Shown one piece after another: positions 48,054 through 58,023 of a stretch of DNA of 61,127 bases. A program made the translations under genes and the position numbers. Source of the DNA: Streptococcus ovuberis (GTDB taxonomy: Bacteria > Bacillota > Bacilli > Lactobacillales > Streptococcaceae); assembly GCF_012396585.1 (NCBI RefSeq), contig NZ_JAAXPR010000013.1, positions 1-61,127 of the forward strand, in the 5' to 3' direction. Below the pieces are notes generated by a model, which saw nothing but the letters and a program-made list of their open reading frames with translations, had not been told where the DNA came from and made no database searches. The stretch's first letter is position 1. Every line of letters begins with the position of its first letter.

Positions 48054-48370
48054 TAGCGATTACTCCTTCTGTAAAGTTCAATCATATGTTTCATCATATC
48101 TTTTAACAACAGGGTTGTCATCAAGTGATCTTGACCATGCATCAAGGTCACACTAAATGCCAAATCTTCCCCAAGTGCCTCTTTTTGAAGCAAGCTTGTT
48201 TGAGCCTTGTGTGCATTTGTGATGCATTCACCAGCTGCTTCAACAAGTGACTCAGCTTTGTCATAATCACCCGCTTGTGCAGCCGACAAGGCTTCCAGGA
48301 GACGTGAGCGGGCATCGCCTGCATAAGCAACGATTTCAAACCCGAGTAGGGTAATTTCTTCTCTATTCAT
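48053..48370 (-). CDS. lacF: Lactose PTS EIIA
   Basis: A 105-residue helical EIIA of the lactose/cellobiose class. The phosphorylated histidine is His78 in [15 protein letters not shown]. It transfers phosphate from HPr to the EIIB domain of LacE. It lies between lacD and lacE. Confidence 0.97.
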   Translation of the reverse strand: MNREEITLLGFEIVAYAGDARSRLLEALSAAQAGDYDKAESLVEAAGECITNAHKAQTSLLQKEALGEDLAFSVTLMHGQDHLMTTLLLKDMMKHMIELYRRSNR

Positions 48371-48397
48371 CAGAGAATTCCTCCTAAATAATTTCTC

Positions 48398-49375
48398 TTA
48401 TTTTTGTTTCCATGAAGTAGCTGAGGTTTCCAAAACTCTATTTAAGGATTCAATATTTTCAGAACCAACTGTTCTTAACCATTGACGTGCAGCCTCTTCA
48501 CCTTCTTCAATGAAAATCTTGACTGAACCTGCCCATGTGGCTCGACCACACAAGACACCATTAAATTTTGCTCCTGATTCACTGGCAAAAACAAGTGTAT
48601 CTTGGAATAATTGTGCTGAAACACCTGCACTAAGGTAAATATATGGTAAGTGTGTTGAAGCTTCTTGGTCTCGGAAATATTGAGCTGCTTCCTCTTTAGT
48701 ATAAGCGACTTCACCATTTCCAAAACCTTCTACAAAGTTCATATTGACAGGAACCTCTACTTTGAGAACATCAATGCCAAATCTTTCATCAGAGAAGACC
48801 CGCATGGCTTCATTTACCTTACGTGGTTTAACACGAGCAAACCCTATACTTGAGTTATCCTCAATTTTTTCATCATATGATAGAATTTCCAAAAAGAATG
48901 GGATGTCCTCAGCCTTACATTCAGAACCAATTCTCTCAATATATGCCTGCTTCTGCAGATTGACATATGGATCTCCATCGACATCATAATAGAGTAAGAA
49001 TTTAACTGCATCTGCCCCCTCTTCCTTAAGGCGTTTTGCAGACCATTCTACAAGGCAATCAGGTAAACGGCTTGTTGTGCTTGCATCATACCCTGTTTTT
49101 TCATATGCCAATAATAAGCCTGATTCTGCATGTCTTGATTTGGCTGCAGGCAAACCATATTCTGGGTCTAAAAGAATGGATGACGCAAACTGAGTTAACT
49201 CCTCAGAAACGATGACTTTCAAACGTTCGATCTGTTCAACAGATGGTTCCTCTGTTTGATACTGACGCATCATTTTTTTCAATGCTCCACGCTGGTCAAA
49301 AGCTAATGCAGAGATAATTCCACTCTTATCACTAACCTTTTCCATAAATAAACGTTTATTTTCTGTTAATACCAT
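48398..49375 (-). CDS. lacD: Tagatose-1,6-bisphosphate aldolase
   Basis: A 325-residue class-I aldolase that splits tagatose-1,6-bisphosphate into glyceraldehyde-3-phosphate and dihydroxyacetone phosphate. Landmarks are [16 protein letters not shown] near the N-terminus, [14 protein letters not shown] with the Schiff-base lysine region, and [10 protein letters not shown]. It starts 2 bp after lacC. Confidence 0.97.
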   Translation of the reverse strand: MVLTENKRLFMEKVSDKSGIISALAFDQRGALKKMMRQYQTEEPSVEQIERLKVIVSEELTQFASSILLDPEYGLPAAKSRHAESGLLLAYEKTGYDASTTSRLPDCLVEWSAKRLKEEGADAVKFLLYYDVDGDPYVNLQKQAYIERIGSECKAEDIPFFLEILSYDEKIEDNSSIGFARVKPRKVNEAMRVFSDERFGIDVLKVEVPVNMNFVEGFGNGEVAYTKEEAAQYFRDQEASTHLPYIYLSAGVSAQLFQDTLVFASESGAKFNGVLCGRATWAGSVKIFIEEGEEAARQWLRTVGSENIESLNRVLETSATSWKQK

Positions 49376-49377
49376 AA

Positions 49378-50310
49378 TTACACCTCTTCTACCTGAATTT
49401 GATCAGCTAATTTCTGATAATTGGCTAAATTGACATAGCCAGTCAATTTTTCTTGTGCATTTAACATTCCTAAAACATTAGCTTTTTTAAGAAGTTCTAC
49501 ATCATCCAAATTCCCAACAATTGCGGAGGCAATACCAGCAACAGTAGAATCACCTGAACCAACTGGGTTTTTAACTTCAATTTTTGGAATACTGACCTTA
49601 TAATAGTTATTCCAATGCTTAGCAAAAGCACCTTTTGATCCCAGAGATACAATCACCCACTCAATACCTTTGAAAAGTTCGTTTTGCAAACTAAATTTCA
49701 ATTGATAGATATCATCTGTAATTTCTGAACCAAGTAGTTGGGATAGCTCCTCTGTATTTGGTTTAATTGCTTTTGGTTTTCTATTCGATTTTAAGACTTG
49801 TTTCAGAGAATCACCCGAACAATCAAGCACAACAGGAATATTCTTTTCTTCACAAATTGATAACATCTGAACATAGTAATTTGACGGTAATCCTGAAGGA
49901 AGACTTCCTGAAATAGTAACTAGAGTAAAATCAGATATGATATTTCTAAAGTATTCTAAAAATCCATTGGATTCCTTCTCGCTAATTTCAGGTCCTTGCT
50001 CTAGAATTTCAGTCTGATTTCCATCATGTAAAATGGCGATACAGTTTCTTGTCTCTCCCTTGATATGATAAAAAGAGTGTTTAATAGAGGAATTGTCTAG
50101 TTCACTTTCAATAAATTCTCCTAGTTTTCCTCCAAGCAGCCCGCTTGCTACTACTTTATCATCCAACTGATGGAGAACTCTCGTGACATTTAAGCCTTTA
50201 CCACCTGCTGTCTTAATGGGATTTGCAATACGGTTGACAGTGTCAACTTCAAACTTTTCCAATGGATAGGAAATATCAATCGATGGATTCAGTGTTATTG
50301 TCAGAATCAT
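49378..50310 (-). CDS. lacC: Tagatose-6-phosphate kinase
   Basis: A 310-residue PfkB-family kinase. The N-terminal signature is [20 protein letters not shown] and the C-terminal signature with the catalytic Asp is [17 protein letters not shown]. It phosphorylates tagatose-6-phosphate at C1. Confidence 0.96.
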   Translation of the reverse strand: MILTITLNPSIDISYPLEKFEVDTVNRIANPIKTAGGKGLNVTRVLHQLDDKVVASGLLGGKLGEFIESELDNSSIKHSFYHIKGETRNCIAILHDGNQTEILEQGPEISEKESNGFLEYFRNIISDFTLVTISGSLPSGLPSNYYVQMLSICEEKNIPVVLDCSGDSLKQVLKSNRKPKAIKPNTEELSQLLGSEITDDIYQLKFSLQNELFKGIEWVIVSLGSKGAFAKHWNNYYKVSIPKIEVKNPVGSGDSTVAGIASAIVGNLDDVELLKKANVLGMLNAQEKLTGYVNLANYQKLADQIQVEEV

Positions 50311-50323
50311 AATACCTACCTAC

Positions 50324-50839
50324 TTAGTCGTGATATTCTCCACGATCCCATTTTTCCAAAAATTCATTAAAGAACTCTGGGTTAGCCTGTTCAGCATTTT
50401 GAGTTTCTATCTTACTGATTTTTTCAATCAATTTTTTATTTTCTGGTGTTTCCTTGTATTCGGCAGCAATGAATGCGTCAATAATATCACACATTAGAAG
50501 CTCTCCAGTAACTTTTCCACCAAAACCAATAACGTTAGCGTTCAATTCTTCCTTTGCATATACTGCAGAAGACATGTCTCTGACAAGTGCAGAGCGGACA
50601 CCTGGAACTTTATTGACGGCATTGTTGATACCAACACCAGTTCCACAGATACAAACTCCTAAATCTGCTTTGCCACTTACAACAGCCTCGCCGACTTTCT
50701 TTCCATAAATTGGATAATGAGTTCTGACATGGTCATAAGTTCCGCAGTCAATGACTTCATGTCCTTGATTTTTTAGATAATCAACAACAGCCATTTTCTC
50801 ATCGGTAACGATATGGTCACAACCAACAGCAATTTTCAT
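50324..50839 (-). CDS. lacB: Galactose-6-phosphate isomerase subunit LacB
   Basis: A 171-residue RpiB-family subunit ([40 protein letters not shown] with the active-site Cys). With LacA it converts galactose-6-phosphate to tagatose-6-phosphate. Confidence 0.97.
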   Translation of the reverse strand: MKIAVGCDHIVTDEKMAVVDYLKNQGHEVIDCGTYDHVRTHYPIYGKKVGEAVVSGKADLGVCICGTGVGINNAVNKVPGVRSALVRDMSSAVYAKEELNANVIGFGGKVTGELLMCDIIDAFIAAEYKETPENKKLIEKISKIETQNAEQANPEFFNEFLEKWDRGEYHD

Positions 50840-50864
50840 AAATGTTTATTTCCCTTCTTCTATT

Positions 50865-51293
50865 TTAACCCATTTTATTGAGCATATCGACACGAATTTG
50901 GTGTCTACCGCCATCATATGAACCAAAGACAAACCCTTTTACGATATTTTTAGCTAATGTTGTACCAACAATTTCTGATCCAATAGTAATCATACGAGAA
51001 TTATTGTGACCTCTCGTCATGTAGGCGGAACGTTCATCCGATACCTCTGCGGCTACCATACCTTTTACCTTCGTAGCAACCATAAAGCTACCTGCTCCAT
51101 AAGCATCAATAGCAATACCCAAATTCTCGTCGTTTTTTTGAACCTCTTTTGCAACAGCAAGAGTCGTATCGACAAAATCTCTTACCTCTCCTTGACTAAC
51201 ATCAATAACCTCTAATTGATTTTCCTTAAGATAATCAACGATAATATCTTTTAATTTTAGTCCAGCTTGATCTGCACCAATGACAATTGCCAT
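50865..51293 (-). CDS. lacA: Galactose-6-phosphate isomerase subunit LacA
   Basis: A 142-residue RpiB-family subunit ([38 protein letters not shown]). The catalytic Cys of RpiB is absent, as usual for LacA, which works together with LacB. It is the first gene of the lac operon, behind a strong promoter with a cre site. Confidence 0.97.
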   Translation of the reverse strand: MAIVIGADQAGLKLKDIIVDYLKENQLEVIDVSQGEVRDFVDTTLAVAKEVQKNDENLGIAIDAYGAGSFMVATKVKGMVAAEVSDERSAYMTRGHNNSRMITIGSEIVGTTLAKNIVKGFVFGSYDGGRHQIRVDMLNKMG

Positions 51294-51320
51294 AATATAC
51301 TCCTTGTAGTTAATATATAG

Positions 51321-51380
51321 AAAAAGCGTTTACAACCTTTTTACAACTATGATTATATACCCAAAGAAACATTTTGTCAA
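51321..51380 (-). promoter_or_regulatory. lac operon promoter with cre site
   Basis: On the minus strand, TTGACA (51380-51375) and TATAAT (51357-51352) are exactly 17 bp apart. Downstream, TTGTAAACGCTTTTT (51335-51321) is a good catabolite-responsive element, placed over the early transcribed region, where CcpA would repress. Upstream, TTTTTGAACAAAAAGTG around 51380-51397 could belong to the LacR operator. Confidence 0.8.
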
Positions 51381-51441
51381 CACTTTTTGTTCAAAAAATG
51401 TCTAAAAAATGTTATTTTCTTATTTTTTTATATGCAAAACC

Positions 51442-51480
51442 AAAAAAACCAACATTTACAGAGGTTTTTGTTGGTTTTTT
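51442..51480 (-). terminator. Terminator of lacR
   Basis: On the minus strand AAAAACCAACA pairs with TGTTGGTTTTT and is followed by more T. It lies 7 bp past the lacR stop codon and separates lacR from the lacA promoter. Confidence 0.85.
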
Positions 51481-51486
51481 GTTATA

Positions 51487-52242
51487 TCAAGAAATGACTT
51501 CTGTGAAATCTCTAATTTTTTGTAGTTGTTCTGGTCTAAAACTATCTGTAATTACTGCAGTCAATTCTCCTAATTGACAAAATGTTGTAAAATCTTCTTT
51601 TCCTATCTTAGTGGTATCAATTAGTAAATATTTTTCCAAAGAATTTCTTAAAGCCATTTGTTGCGTAAAGGCTTCTGCAAAGGACGAAGTCATGACTTCC
51701 CCTTCTTTTACACCATTTCCACTAAAAAACATTTTGCTGAATTTCATCTTTTCTAAAATAGTATTCGTAATTTCACCAACAAATGATTCAGTTACTTGCC
51801 TCATCTCCCCACCTAAAAGATACACCTTAAAGGTTTCGGTCTTTTTTTCATATAAATGCTTGAAAACGGGATAACAATTTGTCACAACTGATAATACAGT
51901 ATTCTGGATTTCCGTTGCTAAAAGTTCTACAGTTGTACCCGGCCCCAGAAATATGGTATCACCATCCTCAATCAAAGCTGCTGCTTTCTTTGCTATTTCA
52001 GATTTCTCTGCAATATTTTTATCGTGTTTTTCCTGATGAGAACTCTCTTTCAGTGCAAAGGCATTATTACTACGAGCACCACCATGAATTTTTGTCAGTA
52101 AACCTCTCTCTTCTAACTCAGATAAATCACGTCGAGCTGTCATATCTGTGATATCGAAGATTTCAACCAGTTCAGCTATTCTAATCGTTCCCTTTTCTTG
52201 TACAAGTCGTACTATTTCTTCATGTCTTCTATATTTTTTCAT
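51487..52242 (-). CDS. lacR: Lactose operon repressor LacR
   Basis: A 251-residue DeoR-family regulator: an N-terminal helix-turn-helix (about 18-60, [29 protein letters not shown]) and a sugar-phosphate-binding DeoRC domain with [12 protein letters not shown]. LacR is released by tagatose-6-phosphate. The start at 52242 follows GAGGAAG; a longer frame to 52272 does not. It is transcribed in the same direction as the lac operon and separated from it by a terminator. Confidence 0.93.
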   Translation of the reverse strand: MKKYRRHEEIVRLVQEKGTIRIAELVEIFDITDMTARRDLSELEERGLLTKIHGGARSNNAFALKESSHQEKHDKNIAEKSEIAKKAAALIEDGDTIFLGPGTTVELLATEIQNTVLSVVTNCYPVFKHLYEKKTETFKVYLLGGEMRQVTESFVGEITNTILEKMKFSKMFFSGNGVKEGEVMTSSFAEAFTQQMALRNSLEKYLLIDTTKIGKEDFTTFCQLGELTAVITDSFRPEQLQKIRDFTEVIS

Positions 52243-52328
52243 TTTCAACTTCCTCAAATTAGTTACTTTCATTATATCACTTTTCCAACATTATTTGTTT
52301 GTTTTATTGTCAAAAAACATTAAATCCA

Positions 52329-52730
52329 TCATTTTTTTTGTTGATTTGGAAATAAATTCTCTTTCCCAGCAATTTGGCTAACAAACTTCTCCAATCTTCT
52401 CACTCTATGCTCATAGTCATCTATCAATTTACGAAGTTCTTCTTGGCATTGTTTGACCTCCTGCTCGACTTTTTCAAGTGTAATAACTGCTGTCAGATTC
52501 ATCTTGGCATAATCATATCGGACTAATTGTCGGTTTTCTGGGTCGGCATCGCTGAGATTAAGCAGGCCTTCAGACACTTTGTTGAGATGAGCGACCTTAT
52601 CTTGCAAGTCTGTGATGGTCAAATCCAGTTGGGCGATGTCCTTGATTAACTCGTTTTTAACTTCCTGGTAATACTTAACAAAAATCAAATTCTGACCTAT
52701 AATACTTATATGACATTTACACAAGGTCAA
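52329..52730 (-). CDS. Hypothetical coiled-coil protein, N-terminus uncertain
   Basis: Up to 133 residues, mostly heptad-like helix (ELIKDIAQLDLTITDLQDKV; TLEKVEQEVKQCQEELRKLI). The only far-upstream start is a TTG at 52730 inside the IS630 remnant, with no ribosome site, so the true N-terminus may have been lost. No family was recognised. It ends close to lacR and may be cotranscribed with it. Confidence 0.45.
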   Translation of the reverse strand: MTLCKCHISIIGQNLIFVKYYQEVKNELIKDIAQLDLTITDLQDKVAHLNKVSEGLLNLSDADPENRQLVRYDYAKMNLTAVITLEKVEQEVKQCQEELRKLIDDYEHRVRRLEKFVSQIAGKENLFPNQQKK

Positions 52731-53292
52731 CTCACAGGACTCAAATCAGCCCTCAAGAATAAACAGCTCCTTCCTATCACAAACGGATTCAAACCGTCTA
52801 TCTACGCTCTCAAAAGATGACCTACAAAGCTATTTCTGACTTCATCGGTTTATCTCATGATGCCATTTGGCATTTGGTGAAAAACTAAGAACCTGTATTC
52901 ATAATAGGAATACTAAGTTACTTAGGCTAGTTTTTGGCCAGCTGAGGACAATTTTTGCGGGCATAATGGCCGTACTACCAGAACATTTGATAGTGAGTAA
53001 GCTAAAATTCGCCCATTCTAGTCAGTGTTTCTATTGTGAATACAGGTTCTAAGAGCAAGGAGGTCTCTCTGCCCTTGCCCATGATGCACGAGGAGGCCTT
53101 CATCCTTCTGATCTGACTGACGAAGAAGAAAAAGCATTCTTAAAAGAACAGTTTGGTGGCAGTGCTTCAGGACAATTTGTCACCATTGCAGAAATGCATG
53201 AGGCTTACCAAACTAAAATCGGGAAAGAGACTACTAGAGAAGGATTCTATGCGCTGTTGAAGCGTCACGGTTGGTACAAAGTGACACCCTAA
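52711..53292 (+). pseudogene. IS630-family transposase remnant
   Basis: Starts MTFTQGQLTGLKSALKNKQL at 52711, shifts frame near 52773 into RIQTVYLRSQKMTYKAISDF and IGLSHDAIWHLVKN (the helix-turn-helix), is interrupted by a 163-bp element, and resumes with GLSALAHDARGGLHPSDLTD to the end of the HTH region, KRHGWYKVTP, with a stop at 53292. Only the N-terminal DNA-binding half is left, and the catalytic half is absent. It is dead. Confidence 0.83.
52888..53050. mobile_element. 163-bp MITE-like element in IS630 remnant
   Basis: Terminal inverted repeats begin AGAACCTGTATTCA at the left and, inverted, AGAACCTGTATTCA at the right, and continue with few mismatches to about 26 bp each. The insert lies inside the IS630 reading frame with TA-like flanks (cTAA on both sides), which fits Tc1/mariner-IS630 style insertion. 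It encodes no transposase. A short open frame inside it is not a gene. Confidence 0.75.
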
Positions 53293-53333
53293 AAAGGCAG
53301 ATGCCAAAACGATTTTGGCGTCTAAACATAAAA

Positions 53334-53362
53334 CGAGAGAAGACTAAACTTGTCTTCTCTCG
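53334..53362 (-). terminator. Probable terminator of the trp operon
   Basis: CGAGAGAAGAC pairs perfectly with GTCTTCTCTCG around a 7-nt loop; on the minus strand TTTTATGTTT follows. It lies about 110 bp beyond the last trp-operon gene. Confidence 0.65.
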
Positions 53363-53469
53363 GTCTTAAATTGGTTAACCCACTACAGTTGACAATGAGC
53401 CGAAAAAGATTGACATTTTGCCAATCTCAACCTTTTTTAAACCTATTTGCCATTAGAGCCCGTTTTATA

Positions 53470-54229
53470 CTATTCAAAAAACCGATAATAATCTTGCAGG
53501 GCCATCTGGGCTTTTTCTTTGGCAGTCAGGTCTTGCACAATCTGCCCATCCTTCATCACAATCAGACGATTACCGTACTGAAGAGCATCTTCCATGCGAT
53601 GCGTGATCATTAAAGCCGTCAATTGCTCTTCCCTGATAAAATGATCTGTTAAAAGCATAAGAGCCTGACTAGTCTTAGGATCAAGGGCTGCCGTATGTTC
53701 ATCTAAGAGCAATAAATCAGGACGCTTCAGTGTAGCCATCAAAAGACTGAGCGCCTGACGTTGTCCTCCGGATAAGAGCCCAGCCGGAGTCTCCAAATGC
53801 TTTTCAAGCCCATTGCCTGTTTTGGCTAATAGAGCCAAAAAGGCTTCACTTTGGCTGGCCAAGCGTCGGGAAACAAGTCCTCGCTTCTCCCCACGATGCT
53901 GAGCAATTAGAAGGTTCTCTCCTACCGTCATACGGGGCGCGGTCCCCATCTTCGGATCTTGAAAAACCCTTGACAAATACTTAGCCCGCTTTTCTGCTGG
54001 CCAGTTAGTGACGTCCTCTCCCAGGATTCTGACTTGCCCGCTCGTTAGCGGAAGGGTTCCAGCAATAGTATTAAACAGCGTTGATTTTCCTGCGCCATTT
54101 CCTCCTAAAATCGTGATAAAAATCTTGCTCATGGATAGTCAAATTAACGCCATCAAGGATAACCTTTTGTTCGTCAAAGCCATTGTTAACAAGCTTAGTT
54201 GCATTGATTAATTCCACTACTGCTGTCAT
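53470..54229 (-). pseudogene. TrpZ-like ABC transporter ATPase, frameshifted
   Basis: The first 39 codons from ATG 54229 (starting MTAVVELINATKLVNNGFDE, ending NLTIHEQDF) and the frame from 54132 (ITILGGNGAGKSTLFNTIAG onward) are parts of one ATPase. They are separated by an extra T in a run of five (54118-54122), so the ORF breaks just before the Walker A motif GGNGAGKST. The rest is intact: LLSGGQRQALSLLMA, LLLLDEHTAALDP, LMITHRME. The start overlaps the permease gene stop (ATGA). Genuine inactivation, slippage rescue or a sequencing error are all possible. Confidence 0.85.
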
Positions 54230-55089
54230 TTGGTGATCCTCACTCCCTTAAAGAATTTGGCCTTAAGCTCAGGAATGACGAGACAGATTCCCAAGATAAG
54301 CGCCGAATAAATTCTCATGTAGCTAGTATTGAAACCGAGACGAATAACCGTCCAAAAGAGAAACTGATAAGCAATCGCACCAACTGCAATCGTTATTAAA
54401 CGCTCCAGCAACGTGAGATTATTAAACATGACTTCACCGATAATCAGACTAGCTAAACCAATAACGATAATCCCGATTCCACGAGAAACGTCTGCACTCC
54501 CTTCTTGCTGGGCAATCAGGGCACCTGCAAGTGCCACAATGCCATTAGACAAAACCAGCCCCATCAGCTCCATCTTATCCGTATCAATGCCAAAGGATTT
54601 GGCCATATCACGGTTATCCCCTGTAGCAATATAAGCCTGTCCCAAGCGCGTATCTAAAAAAGTAATTTGGAAGCCAATAACCAAAATTAGGACTAAAACG
54701 CCAAGGACCAACTCATTCGTCCGTGCGGAAAAAGGCAAGCTATCCTGTATAACAGGAAAATTTAATAACCCTAAATTAGCTCGCCCCATAACCATCAAGA
54801 TGATGGAGTGGCAAGACGAGGTCACCAAAATTCCCGACAAGAGGGTGGGAATCTTCCCCTTAGTATACAACAAACCAGATACCAAGCCAGCTAAACAGCC
54901 TGCCAAGATAGCAATCCCAGTCGCCACCAAGGGACTGACTCCCTTGGTAATCAAGGTCACTGCGACTGCTCCTCCAAGCGGGAAGGAACCCTCAATCGTC
55001 ATATCTGGAAAATTGAGAATCCGAAAGGTCATGAAAATCCCTAACCCCAATATCGCCCACAAAAGGCCTTGTGAAATGATTGAAAGCAT
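54226..55089 (-). CDS. TrpY-like ABC transporter permease
   Basis: A 287-residue membrane permease of the branched-chain/nucleoside class (BPD_transp_2) with about eight hydrophobic segments. Landmarks are ILNFPDMTIEGSFPLGGAVA and SFGIDTDKMELMGLVLSNGI. It lies between the substrate-binding protein and the frameshifted ATPase in an operon headed by trpB, the arrangement of the TrpXYZ tryptophan transporter of streptococci. Confidence 0.88.
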   Translation of the reverse strand: MLSIISQGLLWAILGLGIFMTFRILNFPDMTIEGSFPLGGAVAVTLITKGVSPLVATGIAILAGCLAGLVSGLLYTKGKIPTLLSGILVTSSCHSIILMVMGRANLGLLNFPVIQDSLPFSARTNELVLGVLVLILVIGFQITFLDTRLGQAYIATGDNRDMAKSFGIDTDKMELMGLVLSNGIVALAGALIAQQEGSADVSRGIGIIVIGLASLIIGEVMFNNLTLLERLITIAVGAIAYQFLFWTVIRLGFNTSYMRIYSALILGICLVIPELKAKFFKGVRITK

Positions 55090-55126
55090 TGTTTTTCTCT
55101 CTTAATAATTAAACTTAAAGCAGTCC

Positions 55127-56134
55127 CTATTCTATAACCGTTGCAGCTTTTTGAAGCAGACTGTCTGGAATGGTTAGTCCCAATTCTTTAGCCACTTTTT
55201 GGTTCACCACAATAGTTCCTTGACTAAAGATTTCTACAGGTGTTGTTGAAGGATCTGCGCCATCAAGGATGCTTGCCGCCATCTTACCTGTTGCGACACC
55301 TAAATCAAACTGACTCAGTGTCACAGAGGCAATGCCACCCTGTTCTACCATTGTTTCAACTGATGTATAGACTGGTTTTTGCGCTTCCTTAGCGGCTGAG
55401 ATAACAGCCGGAAAAGCTGAAGCAATCGTGTTGTCTGTCGGCGTCCATACTACATCTACTTTAGGCAGCATGGCTGCTACGGTTGTATTGATTTCGTTGG
55501 TTGATGGCACGGCATAAGGGACAACCTTATAGCCCGCTTTTTCTGCTGCTTCTGTAAAGGCGTTAACTTGTGAAAGCGAATTGTCTTCACTGCTAGAATA
55601 CAAGATACCGATCGTCTTAGCTTCTGGCGTAATAGCCTGAATCAACTCTACTGTGTCCGCAACAGGTGTCGCATCTGACACCCCAGTGATATTACCACCT
55701 GGTTTTTTCAGGTCACTGACCAGATTAGCCCCAAGGGGATCGGTTACCGCACCCATAATAACAGGGATGTCCTTAGTCGCATTGGCAAGTCCTTGGGCTG
55801 CTGGTGTTGCAATCCCAATCAGGGCAGTGTTTTGATCTGCAACCAGCTGCTCACTCATTTTTTGAATCTGGTTTTGATCTGCTTCTGCATTCATGAAATG
55901 GATGGTCAAATTAGCATCTTTTTGATACCCACCCTCTGCTAAACCAGCTTCTATCCCACGGTAAATCTCATCTAGAGATTCGTGGGTGACAAACTGCAAC
56001 ACACCGATAGAGACTTTTTCTCCAGCCTTAGCAGGTTTTTCTGCGTTATTTTTGGTCTGACCCGACAGACCTAGGTAAACCAGGACTGCCATTACCAGAG
56101 CTGCTAGCACCAATAACAATTTCTTATTCTTCAT
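55127..56134 (-). CDS. TrpX-like ABC transporter substrate-binding protein
   Basis: A 335-residue exported protein of the ABC_sub_bind family. The N-terminal signal/anchor (MKNKKLLLVLAALVMAVLVY) has no lipobox Cys, so the protein may stay anchored by its uncleaved helix. The binding fold has VSIGVLQFVTHESLDEIYRG and DIPVIMGAVTDPLGANLV. The family includes TrpX, which binds tryptophan. It starts 9 bp after trpB. Confidence 0.88.
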   Translation of the reverse strand: MKNKKLLLVLAALVMAVLVYLGLSGQTKNNAEKPAKAGEKVSIGVLQFVTHESLDEIYRGIEAGLAEGGYQKDANLTIHFMNAEADQNQIQKMSEQLVADQNTALIGIATPAAQGLANATKDIPVIMGAVTDPLGANLVSDLKKPGGNITGVSDATPVADTVELIQAITPEAKTIGILYSSSEDNSLSQVNAFTEAAEKAGYKVVPYAVPSTNEINTTVAAMLPKVDVVWTPTDNTIASAFPAVISAAKEAQKPVYTSVETMVEQGGIASVTLSQFDLGVATGKMAASILDGADPSTTPVEIFSQGTIVVNQKVAKELGLTIPDSLLQKAATVIE

Positions 56135-56143
56135 GTTGATCTC

Positions 56144-57325
56144 CTACTTTTTTTCTAAATAATCAGCGATAGCCGCAACGTCTTTATCCCCACGGCCAGA
56201 CAAGTTAACAACAATTATTTGATCTTTCGATAGGGCTGGGGCTAGAGCAATGGCTTGTGCTAAAGCATGTGAACTCTCAATGGCAGGAATGATCCCTTCT
56301 GTTTTGGATAGCAAGAGCAAGGCATCCACAGCTTCTTGGTCTGTCGCTGCGCGATAGTCCACACGGCCACTTTCCTTTAGGAAAGCATGTTCAGGGCCAA
56401 CTCCGGGATAATCTAAACCAGCTGAAATAGAATAAACAGGTGAAACAGAACCATCTTCCTCAAACAAGGAGATCGTCTTCATTCCATCCACAATCCCAAC
56501 TCGTCCCTTGGTCATAGTTGCCGCATGAAGGTCAGTTTCTAAACCCTTACCAGCAGCCTCCACCCCAATGAGTTGAACCTCCTTATCGGCCAAATAAGCT
56601 GAAAAAGCTCCGATAGCATTTGAGCCACCACCTACACAGGCAATCACTGCGTCAGGAAGACGCCCTTCCTTCTCTAACATTTGCTGACGCGATTCCTGAG
56701 AAATGATTTTCTGGAACTCATGGACAATACTTGGGTAGGGATGGGGACCGACAGCTGATCCTAAAACGTAGAAGGCATCCAAGTCTGCCATCCAAGCTCC
56801 AAAAGCAGCATCAACAGCATCCTTAAGCGTTTGGGTGCCACTTTCAACTGCGTGAACAGTAGCCCCCATCATCTCCATCCGAAAGACGTTAAGCGCTTGG
56901 CGTTTGGTATCCTCTGCTCCCATATAGATATCGCAGGCCATGCCAAATTTCGCAGCAGCTGCGGCAGTAGCAACACCGTGCTGACCAGCCCCTGTTTCAG
57001 CGATGACACGCGTTTTCCCCATTCGTTTAGCCAAAAGAATCTGTCCTAACACATTATTGAGTTTATGAGAGCCTAAGTGGTTCAAGTCCTCACGTTTGAG
57101 GTAAATCTTAGCACCTCCCAAGTGGTTAGTGAGACTTTCTGCAAAGTAGAGCGGTGTTTCTCGACCAGAATAATCTCTGAGATAATGACGATATTCTGCC
57201 AGAAAATCCGGATCCTCTCGATACGTTTCAAAAACAGTCTCTAATTCATCCAGCAATGCTTGAATCGGTTCTGGTACAAAGCTCCCACCAAATTCGCCAA
57301 AATAGCCTCTTTTTTGTTCTGTCAT
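56144..57325 (-). CDS. trpB: Tryptophan synthase beta chain
   Basis: A 393-residue PLP enzyme that condenses indole with serine. The PLP lysine is in HLGSHKLNNVLGQ, ETGAGQHGVATAAA and GGGSNAIGAF bind the cofactor phosphate and substrate, and VVNLSGRGDKD is near the C-terminus; the canonical TrpB1 type is evident. No trpA or other trp gene is in the window. ATG 57325 follows AGAGG; a longer frame to 57361 is part of the leader. Expression is under a T-box. Confidence 0.97.
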   Translation of the reverse strand: MTEQKRGYFGEFGGSFVPEPIQALLDELETVFETYREDPDFLAEYRHYLRDYSGRETPLYFAESLTNHLGGAKIYLKREDLNHLGSHKLNNVLGQILLAKRMGKTRVIAETGAGQHGVATAAAAAKFGMACDIYMGAEDTKRQALNVFRMEMMGATVHAVESGTQTLKDAVDAAFGAWMADLDAFYVLGSAVGPHPYPSIVHEFQKIISQESRQQMLEKEGRLPDAVIACVGGGSNAIGAFSAYLADKEVQLIGVEAAGKGLETDLHAATMTKGRVGIVDGMKTISLFEEDGSVSPVYSISAGLDYPGVGPEHAFLKESGRVDYRAATDQEAVDALLLLSKTEGIIPAIESSHALAQAIALAPALSKDQIIVVNLSGRGDKDVAAIADYLEKK

Positions 57326-57445
57326 CTTATACCTCTTTTCTATTTTTCCATGCAGATTCACTCACAAACCTACGTCCTAAGACCTGCTAAATTCCTCCTG
57401 TTCACCTCAACATAAGCTGGTACCATTCTTAGTTGAAGATAAACA

Positions 57446-57690
57446 AAAACCCTCACTCTCCCTAAGGGAAAGTGAGGGCGAATAGGTCCGCGGTGCCACC
57501 TCAATTGATGGAATATATCTAGAGTCATCCATCATCTCTAACTTGTCAAACAACAAGCTGCACGGTAAGGGGTGCACACCGAATTCCTATGTGTTAGAAT
57601 TCCTTATGAATATCAGCCCAATTTTCATCTCTAGATGCTACTTGTTCGCAATACCCACAAGCTCCCTGAAAACCTCTACAGATTACTTTT
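57446..57690 (-). ncRNA. T-box riboswitch, probable tRNA-Trp specificity
   Basis: On the minus strand the T-box sequence GAGGTGGCACCGCGG (57502-57488) is followed by a terminator with arms CCCTCACT/AGTGAGGG and a T run (to about 57446). Upstream, an AG-box-like GGGAGC and GCGAA motif mark Stem I, and a UGG codon at 57620-57618 (in GAAAATTGGGCTG) fits the specifier loop for tryptophan. Uncharged tRNA-Trp would stabilise the antiterminator and switch on trpB and the transporter. Confidence 0.88.
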
Positions 57691-57704
57691 CTGATATAGT
57701 TAGC

Positions 57705-57733
57705 ATTATACGCCAGCTTTTTCGCTTTGTCAA
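57705..57733 (-). promoter_or_regulatory. Promoter of the T-box trp operon
   Basis: On the minus strand TTGACA (57733-57728) and TATAAT (57710-57705) are exactly 17 bp apart, giving a leader of about 370 nt that contains the T-box. Confidence 0.85.
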
Positions 57734-57739
57734 GAATTA

Positions 57740-58023
57740 TTTGCACTATTTTTTGCCATTTCCAACACTCAACTCCAAATAAAGCCGCTCAGCGAATCTT
57801 GACAGTCTTCCTTCTTCTATCACAATTCGGTCATTTAATGCCCTTAAGCAATAGCCTTAACCTGCTGTCGCATCAAGCTTAGAGGCTATACAAGACTTCT
57901 TAGACCATCGTACCTAGCAACTGCTATCGGAGGGAAATAGCTTGCCTTTTTACCCAAGACTTTACCGTAACAGTTTATCTTAAGGGGGCTGACATTACAC
58001 ATTGACAAACTATAATAGGCCAT
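57740..58023. other. Gene-free spacer downstream of the DUF2207 gene
   Basis: No gene, repeat or convincing terminator was recognised between the trp promoter and the DUF2207 gene. Confidence 0.4.

Noticed and set aside
52867..53052. 61-aa plus-strand ORF
   Set aside because: It lies within the 163-bp inverted-repeat element and has no ribosome site.
57543..57782. 79-aa plus-strand ORF
   Set aside because: It is antisense to the T-box leader and has no ribosome site.
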